Assembly (NCBI GenBank): GCA_044870185.1
Contig: JBIOYL010000402.1
Coordinates: 1-9,387 of the forward strand
Direction: 5' to 3'
Origin: JBIOYL01 sp044870185
GTDB taxonomy: Bacteria > Actinomycetota > CALGFH01
DNA length: 9,387 nucleotides
In this document: in pieces, positions 1-6,070 of the stretch
How the letters are laid out: each line of letters begins with the position of its first letter
Position numbering within the stretch: position 1 is the stretch's first letter
Notes under the pieces: model-generated
What the model saw: only the letters and a program-made list of their open reading frames with translations
The model's database searches: none
What the model was told of the DNA's origin: nothing
Program-made: the position numbers and the translations under genes

Positions 1-1
1 C

Positions 2-52
2 CGGGAACTGCAGGCCCTGGGCTACGCCGTCGACCTGACCACCGCCGCCTGA
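2..52 (+). CDS. C-terminal end of an unidentified protein (5' end outside window)
   Basis: The second reading frame reads RELQALGYAVDLTTAA and then stops at a TGA. The codons end mostly in G or C, as expected for a real gene here, and the stop is followed 16 bases later by a perfect hairpin. Only 16 residues are visible. Their Leu-Gly-Tyr-x-Val pattern resembles the tail of some transposases, but that is too little to name a family. The other two frames in this stretch look less protein-like. Confidence 0.45.
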   Translation, partial: RELQALGYAVDLTTAA

Positions 53-68
53 GCGCCTCACCCATGTG

Positions 69-89
69 AACCCCGGCTGCGCCGGGGTT
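69..89 (+). terminator. Perfect 9-bp hairpin, probable terminator of the left-hand gene
   Basis: AACCCCGGC (69-77) pairs perfectly with GCCGGGGTT (81-89) around a 3-base loop. It lies 16 bases after the stop of the upstream gene fragment. There is no T-rich tail, so it fits the tail-less hairpin terminators common in high-GC actinobacteria rather than a textbook intrinsic terminator. By sequence alone it would work in either direction. Confidence 0.6.
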
Positions 90-111
90 GCTGCCGCCTG
101 CCCACGCACCG

Positions 112-739
112 TGGAGTTTCGTCTCAGACGGCCGAGCGCTGCGCATCGAGACCGTCTGCAACGCCCCCCGCGACCTGGGCTGCAACGCCCGCCTGCCCAA
201 CCTTGACGAGCTGCAGGCCAAGGCCCGTGCATGCAACCGCCGCATCCTGGATGCTCGAGCGTGTCGGCCAGGGCTGTGTGCTTGCAAGTCCAGCCTTTGA
301 GCGGATCGCGCACCCCACCGTGGACGCGGCGGGGCGGAGGACCCCGGCACTTCGGTTCGGCGATCCTCGGGTCATGGCCCTGGTCGGCGCCCTGTGCACC
401 ACCCTGCTGGCCGCGACCGGCTTCACCAACAAGAGCCTGCGCGCCTTGGTGGCCGGCCTGCTCGGCACCCCCTACCGCCCAGGGCAGATGACCTACGACC
501 TGCGCCGGCTGCGGCGCAACGGGCTGATCCGGCGCCTTCCCCGAACCAACCGGTACGTGCTCACCGGTGACGGTATCCGCGTCGCGGTCTTCTACACCAA
601 GGTCCACAACCGGCTGCTTCGCCCGTTGCTGGCTGCCGACCAACCCCAGGCCCCGGCCGAGCTCCGCGCGGCGCTGACAGCCCTGGACCGCTACGTCCAT
701 GCCTACACCGCCCACGCTCGGCTCGGCAACGCCGCGTGA
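112..739 (+). pseudogene. Frameshifted, N-truncated relic of an actinobacterial winged-helix protein family
   Basis: Two adjacent frames together give one protein. The first (about 112-252) reads DGRALRIETVCNAPRDLG and later NRRILD. The second (254-739) continues LERVGQGCVLASPAFERIAHPTV and ends at a TGA. One extra base near 253 (GAT-G-CTC) joins them. The second part holds a winged-helix-like segment, GQMTYDLRRLRRNGLIRRLP, followed by TNRYVLTGDGIRVAVFYTKV, then an Arg/Leu-rich tail. From memory this is a widespread, uncharacterised actinobacterial family whose full members carry more sequence before the DGRALR motif; that part is missing because the frame closes at 67-69. No start codon or ribosome site suits the first part. 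A shorter protein could start inside the second frame, but it would lack the conserved first half. The family's function is unknown; the helix-turn-helix suggests nucleic-acid binding. Confidence 0.7.
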
Positions 740-762
740 GAACTTGACACAAACGTCCAGAA

Positions 763-804
763 GCTAGCGACCAAGGATCGCTAGCGACCAAGGATCGCTA
801 GCGA
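763..804. repeat. 17-bp tandem repeat forming overlapping hairpins
   Basis: The unit CTAGCGACCAAGGATCG occurs at 764-780 and 781-797, with a third partial copy (CTAGCGA) at 798-804. Each junction is also an inverted repeat: GCTAGCGA (763-770) pairs with TCGCTAGC (778-785) around a 7-base loop. The same 8-bp stem recurs at 780-787 and 795-802. The middle arms overlap, so the two hairpins share sequence and would compete. The repeat starts 24 bases after the stop of the winged-helix relic. It could be a transcription terminator or barrier, a protein-binding site, or the edge of a mobile element. Confidence 0.8.
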
Positions 805-1124
805 TATCCAACTGGCTGCTGCGCCGCGACGACCAGATCGGCTGCGCCCCGTTCTGGCCGATCGGCGCCCTCGAAGCGCGGCCCGCACCGTCGTCACGCA
901 CTGTCTGCCTCAGCTCCGCCCCGACCTCAGGCCCGGCAACGTGTCGTGATGTCCGGTTGCGCGTCGTGTCGCCCGATACGGGTGCCGGTAAGAAAGCCGC
1001 TACGAAGTGCTGTGTGCTCGCGCTCAGCGTAGGTATCCAGGCCAGGATCCTGGCAAGCGCCAAGCCTCGTTCGTCTGATTGCCACCCTTGGCCTGGCCAC
1101 GGATGTCCCGGATGAGGGAAGTGG
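805..1124. other. Gene-poor gap, no supported gene
   Basis: No frame here gives a recognisable protein. A short plus-strand stretch at about 811-870 (NWLLRRDDQIGCAPFWPIG) has coding-like codons and could be the scrap of a gene, but no start, ribosome site or family supports it. A perfect 14-bp palindrome, GCCAGGATCCTGGC, lies at 1041-1054; its role is unknown. Confidence 0.5.
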
Positions 1125-1144
1125 CCCGGCCCGCTGAGGCCGGG
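1125..1144 (-). terminator. Hairpin downstream of the FAD monooxygenase gene
   Basis: CCCGGCC (1125-1131) pairs with GGCCGGG (1138-1144) around a 6-base loop, about 70 bases beyond the stop of the minus-strand monooxygenase gene. There is no T-tract. The stem is short but all G/C, and nothing else in the gap looks more like a terminator. Such stems arise by chance in GC-rich DNA, so the call is tentative. Confidence 0.35.
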
Positions 1145-1214
1145 GTCGGTTGCAGCACATGAGTCGAACGAGTGCCTACGCAACCCGCCTGCTGCGCTGT
1201 GTACAGCGCTTCGT

Positions 1215-2408
1215 TCACTCGCCGAGGGACAACCATTCCCGCTCGGCCCGGTTGAACCCGGCCGTCACCAGAGCGGCCCGACGCTCCAGCCAGCCGGCGC
1301 TTCCCAGCATTGGGAGCAGGCGATCGCGCAGCCACCTTGCTGGAGCCCTGCGCAGAGTGGCCAGATCGCCCTGCCGACGCGAACCGACCTGCAACGAGCG
1401 GGCGAACCGGCCGCGGATCGCCTCGTAGCGGCGTCCCACCGCCGCAAGGTCGCCGCGGCCGTGGAGCTCCTGGGCCAGCAGGCGGCAAAGGACCAGGGCG
1501 TCCACCAGGGCGCTGTTGGCGCCCTGCCCAAGGTAGGGCGTCATCGCATGGGCCGCGTCCCCGACCAGAAAGACCGGTGTGCGGTACCACCGCCTCGCCC
1601 ACACCTCGACCGGCTCGTCGTAGTTGACCTGGCGCCAGTCCCCGACGGCCCCGAGGATGGCCTGGGTCTTGGGGTGGCAGCCCGCCCACGACGCGATCCA
1701 CCGGTCCAAGCCGCCGTGGAGGGTCTGCGACCACCGCCCAAGCGGCGCCGTGCAGTAGAAGTAGGTCCGAGCTGCGGGCAGGGGCGCCATCCCGAAGATG
1801 CGGCCATCGGGATACCACAGCTCTCGGATCCTTGGTTGCTGCCAACCGATGTCGGCGACCCCGCGCAGGTAGGCCCGCCCAACGCGTCGGCGCCGTGCGG
1901 GGACGCGGAGGCTGGCTCTGGTCGGCGAGCCGGCCCCGTCGCAGGCCAGCACGATGCCGGCACGCTGCTGGGCGCCGTCGGCGAAGCGCAGCACGGCCGC
2001 TCCGCCCTCGACCCGGGCGGAGACGACCCGATGCCCGAAGCGAACCTCCACGCCATTGCTGCGGGCGGCGGCGAGCAGATGCTCCTGCAGCTGGTAGCGA
2101 AGCACGATCGCCGGCAGATGGCGCAGCGGCGGCGAGAACCGGTCGAACTCGACGGTCCCGAGGACCTTCCCCCCGCACCGCTCGGCGGCGATGACCGGGC
2201 ACGGCTGCAGGTGGGACCGGAAGGCGTCAAGCAGCCCCACGGCCTGCAGCACCCGTTGGCCGTTGTCATGCAGGACGATGCCCCCGCCGATCCGCTTGTA
2301 GTCCTTGGCCTGTTCGAAGACGGTGACCTCCAGGCCCAGCCTGCACGCGGCCACGGCCGCGGTGAGTCCGGCTGGTCCGGCTCCCACGACGGCGATCCTG
2401 GGCATCAT
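1215..2408 (-). CDS. FAD-dependent monooxygenase (p-hydroxybenzoate/salicylate hydroxylase-like)
   Basis: This 397-residue protein is full length for the class A flavoprotein monooxygenases, which use NAD(P)H, FAD and O2 to hydroxylate aromatic or polyketide-type substrates in the cytoplasm. The FAD-binding Rossmann motif GAGPAG is at residues 9-14 with the ribose-binding Glu at 32 (VFEQA). The conserved Arg is near 104 (VLRYQLQEHL). The DG motif is CDGAGSPTR (156-164), and the GD motif is VFLVGDAAHAMTPYLGQGAN (279-298). No frameshift or stop interrupts it. Two tandem ATGs give the start. AAAGG directly abuts the first and is 3 bases from the second (2405), so the second may be the one used. 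There is no partner gene in the window: upstream is a transposase relic, and downstream a gene-poor gap. The substrate cannot be read from the sequence; salicylate, other aromatics or a tailoring role are all possible. Confidence 0.93.
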   Translation of the reverse strand: MMPRIAVVGAGPAGLTAAVAACRLGLEVTVFEQAKDYKRIGGGIVLHDNGQRVLQAVGLLDAFRSHLQPCPVIAAERCGGKVLGTVEFDRFSPPLRHLPAIVLRYQLQEHLLAAARSNGVEVRFGHRVVSARVEGGAAVLRFADGAQQRAGIVLACDGAGSPTRASLRVPARRRRVGRAYLRGVADIGWQQPRIRELWYPDGRIFGMAPLPAARTYFYCTAPLGRWSQTLHGGLDRWIASWAGCHPKTQAILGAVGDWRQVNYDEPVEVWARRWYRTPVFLVGDAAHAMTPYLGQGANSALVDALVLCRLLAQELHGRGDLAAVGRRYEAIRGRFARSLQVGSRRQGDLATLRRAPARWLRDRLLPMLGSAGWLERRAALVTAGFNRAEREWLSLGE

Positions 2409-2441
2409 CCTTTGAGGGTGCCCGTGCTTGGTGCGGCGGTC

Positions 2442-2926
2442 ATGGGGATCGGACCATACAGCCTTGCCTCCACGGGGTCCGGTCCCTTGTCATACTGCCC
2501 GCGTTCGTCGCTGCCCGCCGAGGTCCTCACCTGGCTGGCCGGCCACCTGGCCCACTTGCTGCCACCGCGACCACCAGGCGTCGGTGGCACCCCACCGCTA
2601 CGCCTGGCGGTCCGCCTGGGTGCGGTCGGCGCAGTGGTGCTGGATGGACTGTCGTACCGGCGAGCCGGCCGCATGGTTGGGATCTCCAAGACCGAGGTCG
2701 GCGACAGCCTGGATCTGCTGCTGGACGGGCTCGCCGCACTCGGGTACTGCCAGCCTGACGGCACCTTCATCACCACCGCTGCGGACCTGCGCGAGCTGCT
2801 ACAGGAGCTGGCCTGGCCGGCGAGGCGGTCGTGGTCGACGGGCTGGCGACCCGGGTGCAACGACCCAGCGGCTGGGCCAACCAGAAGGGCTGGTATGACG
2901 CTACGGGGCTTCGTGGTAGTTGGTGA
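2442..2926 (+). pseudogene. Broken IS5-like (HARBI1/DDE_Tnp_4-type) transposase remnant
   Basis: The N-terminal part reads LSYCPRSSLPAEVLTWLAGH at 2487 onward, followed by a helix-turn-helix region (LDGLSYRRAGRMVGISKTEV). This is the layout of the HTH domain that precedes the DDE nuclease in IS5-type transposases, whose members often begin LSYP. The TTG at 2487 therefore matches the family start better than the ATG at 2442. At about 2814-2818 the frame breaks: the next frame carries on as AGEAVVVDGLATRVQRPSGW and then ANQKGWYDA, the start of the catalytic domain with its first Asp (VDG). Homology ends near 2905 and a stop follows at 2924-2926. Most of the DDE domain is missing, so it cannot transpose. 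I did not find terminal inverted repeats. It lies 33 bases from the divergent monooxygenase start and may have altered that promoter. Confidence 0.75.
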
Positions 2927-3024
2927 TTGCTGTGGTCCGACGAGCAGTGGAACAGTATGAACGGTAGGTGCCGTGCCTAGTTCTGGGGGAGCGAGGCGGC
3001 TGCCTGTAGGGTGGAGTGGACGGG

Positions 3025-3741
3025 TTAGCTGACGGTGCGGCGGTAGAGACGGACGGCCAGCGGGGCGAACACCGCGATGATCGCGGCCGACCAGACCAGC
3101 GCGAGCAGCACCTGGCCGGTGACGGTCCGCCCCGGCGGCAGCGCGCCCTGGCCCAGGACCAGGCCGCGCAGCGCATTGGTGGTCACGGTGACCGGCTGGT
3201 TGGCGGCGAACGGCTGCAGCCAGCCCGGCATGGTCTGGGTGGGGACGAACACCGAGCTGGTGAACGCCAGCGGGAACACCCCCATGTAGGCGGCGGCCTG
3301 GACCGCCTCGGGGTGCGCACCACCAGCCCAGCGCCGCCATCGCCCACGACCAGGCGTAGCCGAACAACAGCGCCACGGCCACACCGCCGAGCAGGCCGGC
3401 CAGGCTGGTCTGCCAGCGGAAGCCGATGGCAACCCCACGGCCAGCATCAGCGTGAGGGTGCGGGCCGAGCCGACCAGGTCGGCCAGGGTGCGGCCGGCGA
3501 GCACCGCCGAGCGGGTCATCGGCAGCGACTTGAAGCGGTCGATGACGCCGCTGGCGAGGTCGTCGGCCACGCCGAACGCGGCGCCGCCGCCGCCGAACAG
3601 GGCGAACTGGGCCAGCAGCCCGGGGAGGAGCCAGTTGACGTAGCTGCCGGCCGCGGCCGGGGGGAGCGCGGCTTGGACCGCGCCGCCGAACACGTAGGTG
3701 AACATCAGGATGAAGATTACCGGCATGAGGCTGACAACCAC
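3025..3741 (-). pseudogene. N-truncated, frameshifted ABC-2 type (DrrB-like) export permease
   Basis: Conserved pieces of an ABC-2 export permease are clear: SLMPVIFILMFTYVFGGAV, then NWLLPGLLAQFALFGGGGAA, DRFKSLPMTRSAVLAGRTLAD, VFPLAFTSSVFVPTQTMPGW, and a final membrane helix ending RLYRRTVS. The middle is scrambled. After TLTLMLAVG the true sequence moves to another frame (VAIGFRWQTSLAGLLGGVAV, then ALLFGYAWSWAMAALG) and returns at PEAVQAAAYMG. This fits single-base losses in C/G runs near 3433-3436 and about 3315-3330. The usual 30-40 N-terminal residues before the first membrane helix are absent: the frame begins at a GTG only a few codons after a TGA. No ATP-binding partner gene is present. 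The runs could be sequencing errors, but the missing N-terminus argues for a true relic. The 98 bases between this gene and the transposase relic show nothing recognisable. Confidence 0.75.
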
Positions 3742-3773
3742 GCGGCGCGTACGTCAATCTGCTCGCGATCATG

Positions 3774-3785
3774 TAGAACGTTCTA
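3774..3785. promoter_or_regulatory. Perfect 12-bp palindrome, probable LacI-family operator for the sugar cassette
   Basis: TAGAACGTTCTA is a perfect palindrome centred on CG, the centre typical of LacI/GalR-family operators (AACGTT core). It ends 16 bases before the ATG at 3802 and lies just before the GGGAG ribosome site at 3791-3795. That position suits repression of the oxidoreductase-isomerase operon. The first six bases (TAGAAC) could double as a -10 element, but no convincing -35 is seen. No regulator gene lies in the window. The operator assignment is inferred from symmetry and position. Confidence 0.55.
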
Positions 3786-3801
3786 GCTCTGGGAGTGGCG
3801 C

Positions 3802-4833
3802 ATGAGCGCGGTCAAGGGTGGCGGGCCGGTCGGGGTGGCCCTGATCGGGTCGGGGCGGATGGGCTCGTTCCACGCAGAGACGCTGGCGCGGCGCATCCCG
3901 GGGGCGCGGCTGGTGGCGGTGGCCGATCCCGCACCCGACGCCGCACAGCGGCTGGCCGCCGCCCTGGGCGCGGACCGCGCCTACACCGATCCAGCGGAGG
4001 TGTTCGCCGACCCGGCGGTCGACGCGGTGGTGATCGCCGCGCCGGCCCGGGTCCACGCCGACCTGGTCGTCGCCGCGGCGGGCGCGGGCAAGGGGGTGTT
4101 CTGCGAGAAGCCGATGGCGCTGACCCTCGCGGACGCCGACGGGGCGATCGGCGCCGCGCGCGCCGCCGGTGTCGTGCTGCAGGTCGGATTCAACCGGCGG
4201 TTCGCCCCGGACTGGGCCGCCGCCCGCGCGCTGCTCGACGACGGCCGGCTGGGCACGCCGCGGCTGCTGCGCTCGGTGACCCGGGACCCCGGTGGGTTCG
4301 ACCCGTCGCGGGTGCCACCGAACACGATCTTCAACGAGACCCTGATCCACGACTTCGACGCGCTCCGGTTCCTCAACCCGGGCGCCGAGGCGGTGCAGGT
4401 GTACGCGACCGCGGACGCGCTGGTCGAGCCCGAGTGGCGCGACCGCGGGCTGCTCGACACCGCCGTGGTGGTGGTGCGCTTCGACAACGGGGCCGTCGGG
4501 GTCGCGGAGGCCTGCTTCGAGGCCGCCTACGGCTACGACGTGCGCGGTGAGGTCTTCGGCTCCGGTGGGATGGCCGCGATGGGCGACGGCCGCCGCACCG
4601 GGATGGTCTTCTCCGGCGCGGCCGGCCGGTCGGTCGAGATGGTCCGCAGCGACCAGGAGCTCCTGGCCGACGCCTACGTGGCCGAGCTGGCCGCGTTCGT
4701 TGACGCCGTCCGCGCCGGGGCGCCGGTCCGTGTCGGCGGAGAAGACGCCCGCGCCGCGCTGGCGATCGCGCTGGCTGCCGCCGAGTCGGTGCGGGCCAGC
4801 CGCCCGGTCCGCATCGACGAGGTCGCGAAGTGA
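3802..4833 (+). CDS. Gfo/Idh/MocA oxidoreductase, inositol 2-dehydrogenase-like
   Basis: This 343-residue protein has the usual length and order of the NAD(P)-dependent sugar/polyol dehydrogenase family. The N-terminal Rossmann fold carries GSGRMG (16-21) and an acidic residue after the second strand (VADP, Asp42), which favours NAD. The EKP motif is CEKPMALTLADAD (101-113) with catalytic Lys103. QVGFNRRFAPDW (127-138) and LIHDFDALRFL (181-191, His183) resemble IolG. The Asp that normally sits four residues before that His is Glu here (E179, NETLIH), so the exact substrate is uncertain: myo- or scyllo-inositol, or another sugar or keto-polyol. The ATG at 3802 follows GGGAG by 6 bases. The next gene overlaps by 4 bases, giving a translationally coupled pair. 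The palindrome at 3774-3785 suggests substrate-induced derepression. The gene is intact and has typical high-GC codon use. Confidence 0.9.
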   Translation: MSAVKGGGPVGVALIGSGRMGSFHAETLARRIPGARLVAVADPAPDAAQRLAAALGADRAYTDPAEVFADPAVDAVVIAAPARVHADLVVAAAGAGKGVFCEKPMALTLADADGAIGAARAAGVVLQVGFNRRFAPDWAAARALLDDGRLGTPRLLRSVTRDPGGFDPSRVPPNTIFNETLIHDFDALRFLNPGAEAVQVYATADALVEPEWRDRGLLDTAVVVVRFDNGAVGVAEACFEAAYGYDVRGEVFGSGGMAAMGDGRRTGMVFSGAAGRSVEMVRSDQELLADAYVAELAAFVDAVRAGAPVRVGGEDARAALAIALAAAESVRASRPVRIDEVAK

Positions 4834-5618
4834 GCGCGTTCCGGCTGGCGGTGTCCGCGGAGATGGTGTTCCTCGACCTGCCGTTCGAGGAGCGGGTCCG
4901 GCGGATTGCAGGCCTTGGGTTCGAGGTCGAGATCTGGGACTGGACCACCAAGGACCTCGAGGCCCTCACCAGGACCGGCGCGACGTTCTCCTCGATGACC
5001 GGCTACGTCCGCGGCACCCTGGCCGACCCCGGCGGCGCCGACGAGCTGCTGCGCACCGCCGAGCAGTCCCTGCAGGTCGCCGAGCAACTCGACTGCCCGC
5101 GCCTCAACGTCCACGGCACCGGGCTCGACGAGAAGGGCCTTCCCGTCGTGGCCTCGGAAGTGGTCACCCCGACGATGTGGCTCTACGCTGCCCGAACCCT
5201 GACCCGGCTCGCCGAGCTGGGCGAGCGCGCCGGGCGGGTCTTCACGCTGGAGAACCTCAACACGACCGTCGACCACCCCGGTACCCCGTTCGCCAAAGCC
5301 GCCGACACCCTCGCCCTCGTCGAGGCCGTCGGCAGCCCGCACCTGCGGATGAACCTCGATCTCTACCACGCGCAGATCGGCGAGGGGAACCTGATCCGGC
5401 TCGTGGAGCGCGCGCTGCCGCTGGTCGGCGAGGTCCAGGTCGCCGACGTCCCCGGCCGCTGCGAGCCGGGAACCGGGGAGGTCAACTATCCCGCGGTCGC
5501 GGCCGCCCTCGACCGGCTCGGCTACGCCGGCGTCGTGGGCCTCGAGGCCTGGGCTTCCGGCGACTCGGTTCAGGCCCTTGAGCGGTTCCGCGCCGCGTTC
5601 ACCGTCCCGAGGCAGTAG
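4830..5618 (+). CDS. Hydroxypyruvate isomerase-like sugar isomerase/epimerase (TIM barrel)
   Basis: This is a 262-residue, single-domain xylose-isomerase-like TIM barrel, the length of the Hyi family. Four residues sit where Hyi-type enzymes bind their divalent metal: Glu141 (FTLENLN), Asp177 (MNLDLYHAQIGEGNL), Gln203 (EVQVADVPGR) and Glu239 (GLEAW). The EPGTGEVNY motif at 212-220 is characteristic of hydroxypyruvate isomerase relatives. The start is a GTG inside GTGA, overlapping the stop of the dehydrogenase gene, so translation is probably coupled. A cytoplasmic aldose-ketose or keto-acid isomerisation acting on the dehydrogenase product, or feeding it, is likely. Hyi-like enzymes are often promiscuous, and an inosose isomerase (IolI-like) or another epimerase is possible. 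The stop is at 5616-5618. Nothing is truncated. Confidence 0.88.
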   Translation: MSAFRLAVSAEMVFLDLPFEERVRRIAGLGFEVEIWDWTTKDLEALTRTGATFSSMTGYVRGTLADPGGADELLRTAEQSLQVAEQLDCPRLNVHGTGLDEKGLPVVASEVVTPTMWLYAARTLTRLAELGERAGRVFTLENLNTTVDHPGTPFAKAADTLALVEAVGSPHLRMNLDLYHAQIGEGNLIRLVERALPLVGEVQVADVPGRCEPGTGEVNYPAVAAALDRLGYAGVVGLEAWASGDSVQALERFRAAFTVPRQ

Positions 5619-5638
5619 CCGTGAGCGAGCAAACGGCT
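5617..5638 (+). terminator. Weak hairpin at the end of the sugar cassette
   Basis: AGCCGT (5617-5622) pairs with ACGGCT (5633-5638) around a 10-base loop, starting in the stop codon of the isomerase gene. There is no T-tract and the stem is only 6 bp. It is the only hairpin I see in the right place, but it may be chance. Confidence 0.25.
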
Positions 5639-5654
5639 GCCCGGCCGCTGACCT

Positions 5655-5903
5655 GAGCCCAGGACGACCAGGACCCGCTCCAGCCCGCAGCCGAGCAGGG
5701 TCCCGCACGGCCCGCTCGGCCAGGCTGAAACCACCCAGCCGCAGCAGAGCCTTTGACCCCGCGGGTGAGCGCCCGAGCCGCTCGGAGCGGCCGGCGGCGA
5801 GCACCACGCCCAGCCCAGCGGGTGCGGCGGCGGGTCGGGCCGCGCTCGCCATCCAGGGAGGCGCGGCGAACCGACCGGGAGGAATCTCCGCAGCCTCAGC
5901 CAT
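5655..5903 (-). pseudogene. N-terminal relic of a MobA/IspD-like nucleotidyltransferase
   Basis: On the minus strand from the ATG at 5903 the sequence reads MAEAAEIPPGRF, and from residue 31 LGVVLAAGRSERLGRSPAGS followed by KALLRLGGFSLAERAVR. This is the nucleotide-binding signature (LAAGxSxRLG...K) of NTP transferases such as sugar-phosphate or inositol-phosphate cytidylyl/guanylyltransferases. One extra G near 5702-5704 then shifts the frame, and the neighbouring frame continues as TLLGCGLERVLVVLGS. After that, homology stops near 5655. Only about 80 of the more than 200 residues expected for the domain remain, so it cannot be active. It lies antisense between the isomerase gene and the leader of the HAD gene. 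Which NTP transferase subfamily it came from is uncertain. Confidence 0.65.
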
Positions 5904-5998
5904 GCGCGTGATCCGGCCTCGCGGCACAAAGGTGGACTCCCAGGGAACAGTGCAAGGATTGCCGGTGACGCCCGTCCCCACAAGGAAGGGACCCGAGC

Positions 5999-6070
5999 AT
6001 GGACGGGGCCGCGCATGGCGAATCTCGACTAGCATCGTGCTCAGCTTCGACCCGCAAGGTGATGGCATGA
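5999..6070 (+). CDS. 23-codon leader ORF overlapping the HAD-GDPD gene start (ATGA)
   Basis: A purine-rich ribosome site, AAGGAAGGGA (5982-5991), precedes the ATG at 5999. The reading frame runs 23 codons (it begins MDGAAHGESRL and ends TRKVMA) and stops at 6068-6070, overlapping the ATG of the large gene at 6067 as ATGA. This is the arrangement of translationally coupled genes. The peptide has no recognisable family and no run of a single amino acid that would suggest attenuation. It may be a leader peptide or uORF that sets expression of the HAD-GDPD gene, or simply chance. The large gene also has its own ribosome site (AAGG at 6056-6059) inside this ORF. Confidence 0.4.
   Translation: MDGAAHGESRLASCSASTRKVMA

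Noticed and set aside
1041..1054. 14-bp palindrome GCCAGGATCCTGGC as an operator
   Set aside because: It is about 160 bases beyond the 3' end of the nearest gene and no promoter or gene start is nearby, so there is nothing to regulate.
1024..2202. Minus-strand open frame of 392 codons within the monooxygenase
   Set aside because: It is an Arg/Pro/Gly-rich alternative frame of the real gene with no recognisable domain.
1461..2441. Long plus-strand open frame running opposite the FAD monooxygenase and into the transposase relic
   Set aside because: It lies antisense to a gene with complete catalytic motifs and shows no family signature of its own; only the part after 2442 is transposase-like.
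3016..3786. Plus-strand open frame of 256 codons over the permease
   Set aside because: Its composition (Gly, Arg, His, Gln rich) is typical of an antisense shadow in GC-rich DNA, and the opposite strand has clear permease motifs.
5578..6066. Upstream extension of the HAD-GDPD gene to 5578
   Set aside because: It overlaps the isomerase end and has low-complexity Arg/Ser/Pro sequence; the ATG at 6067 has a ribosome site and precedes the HAD domain at the usual distance.
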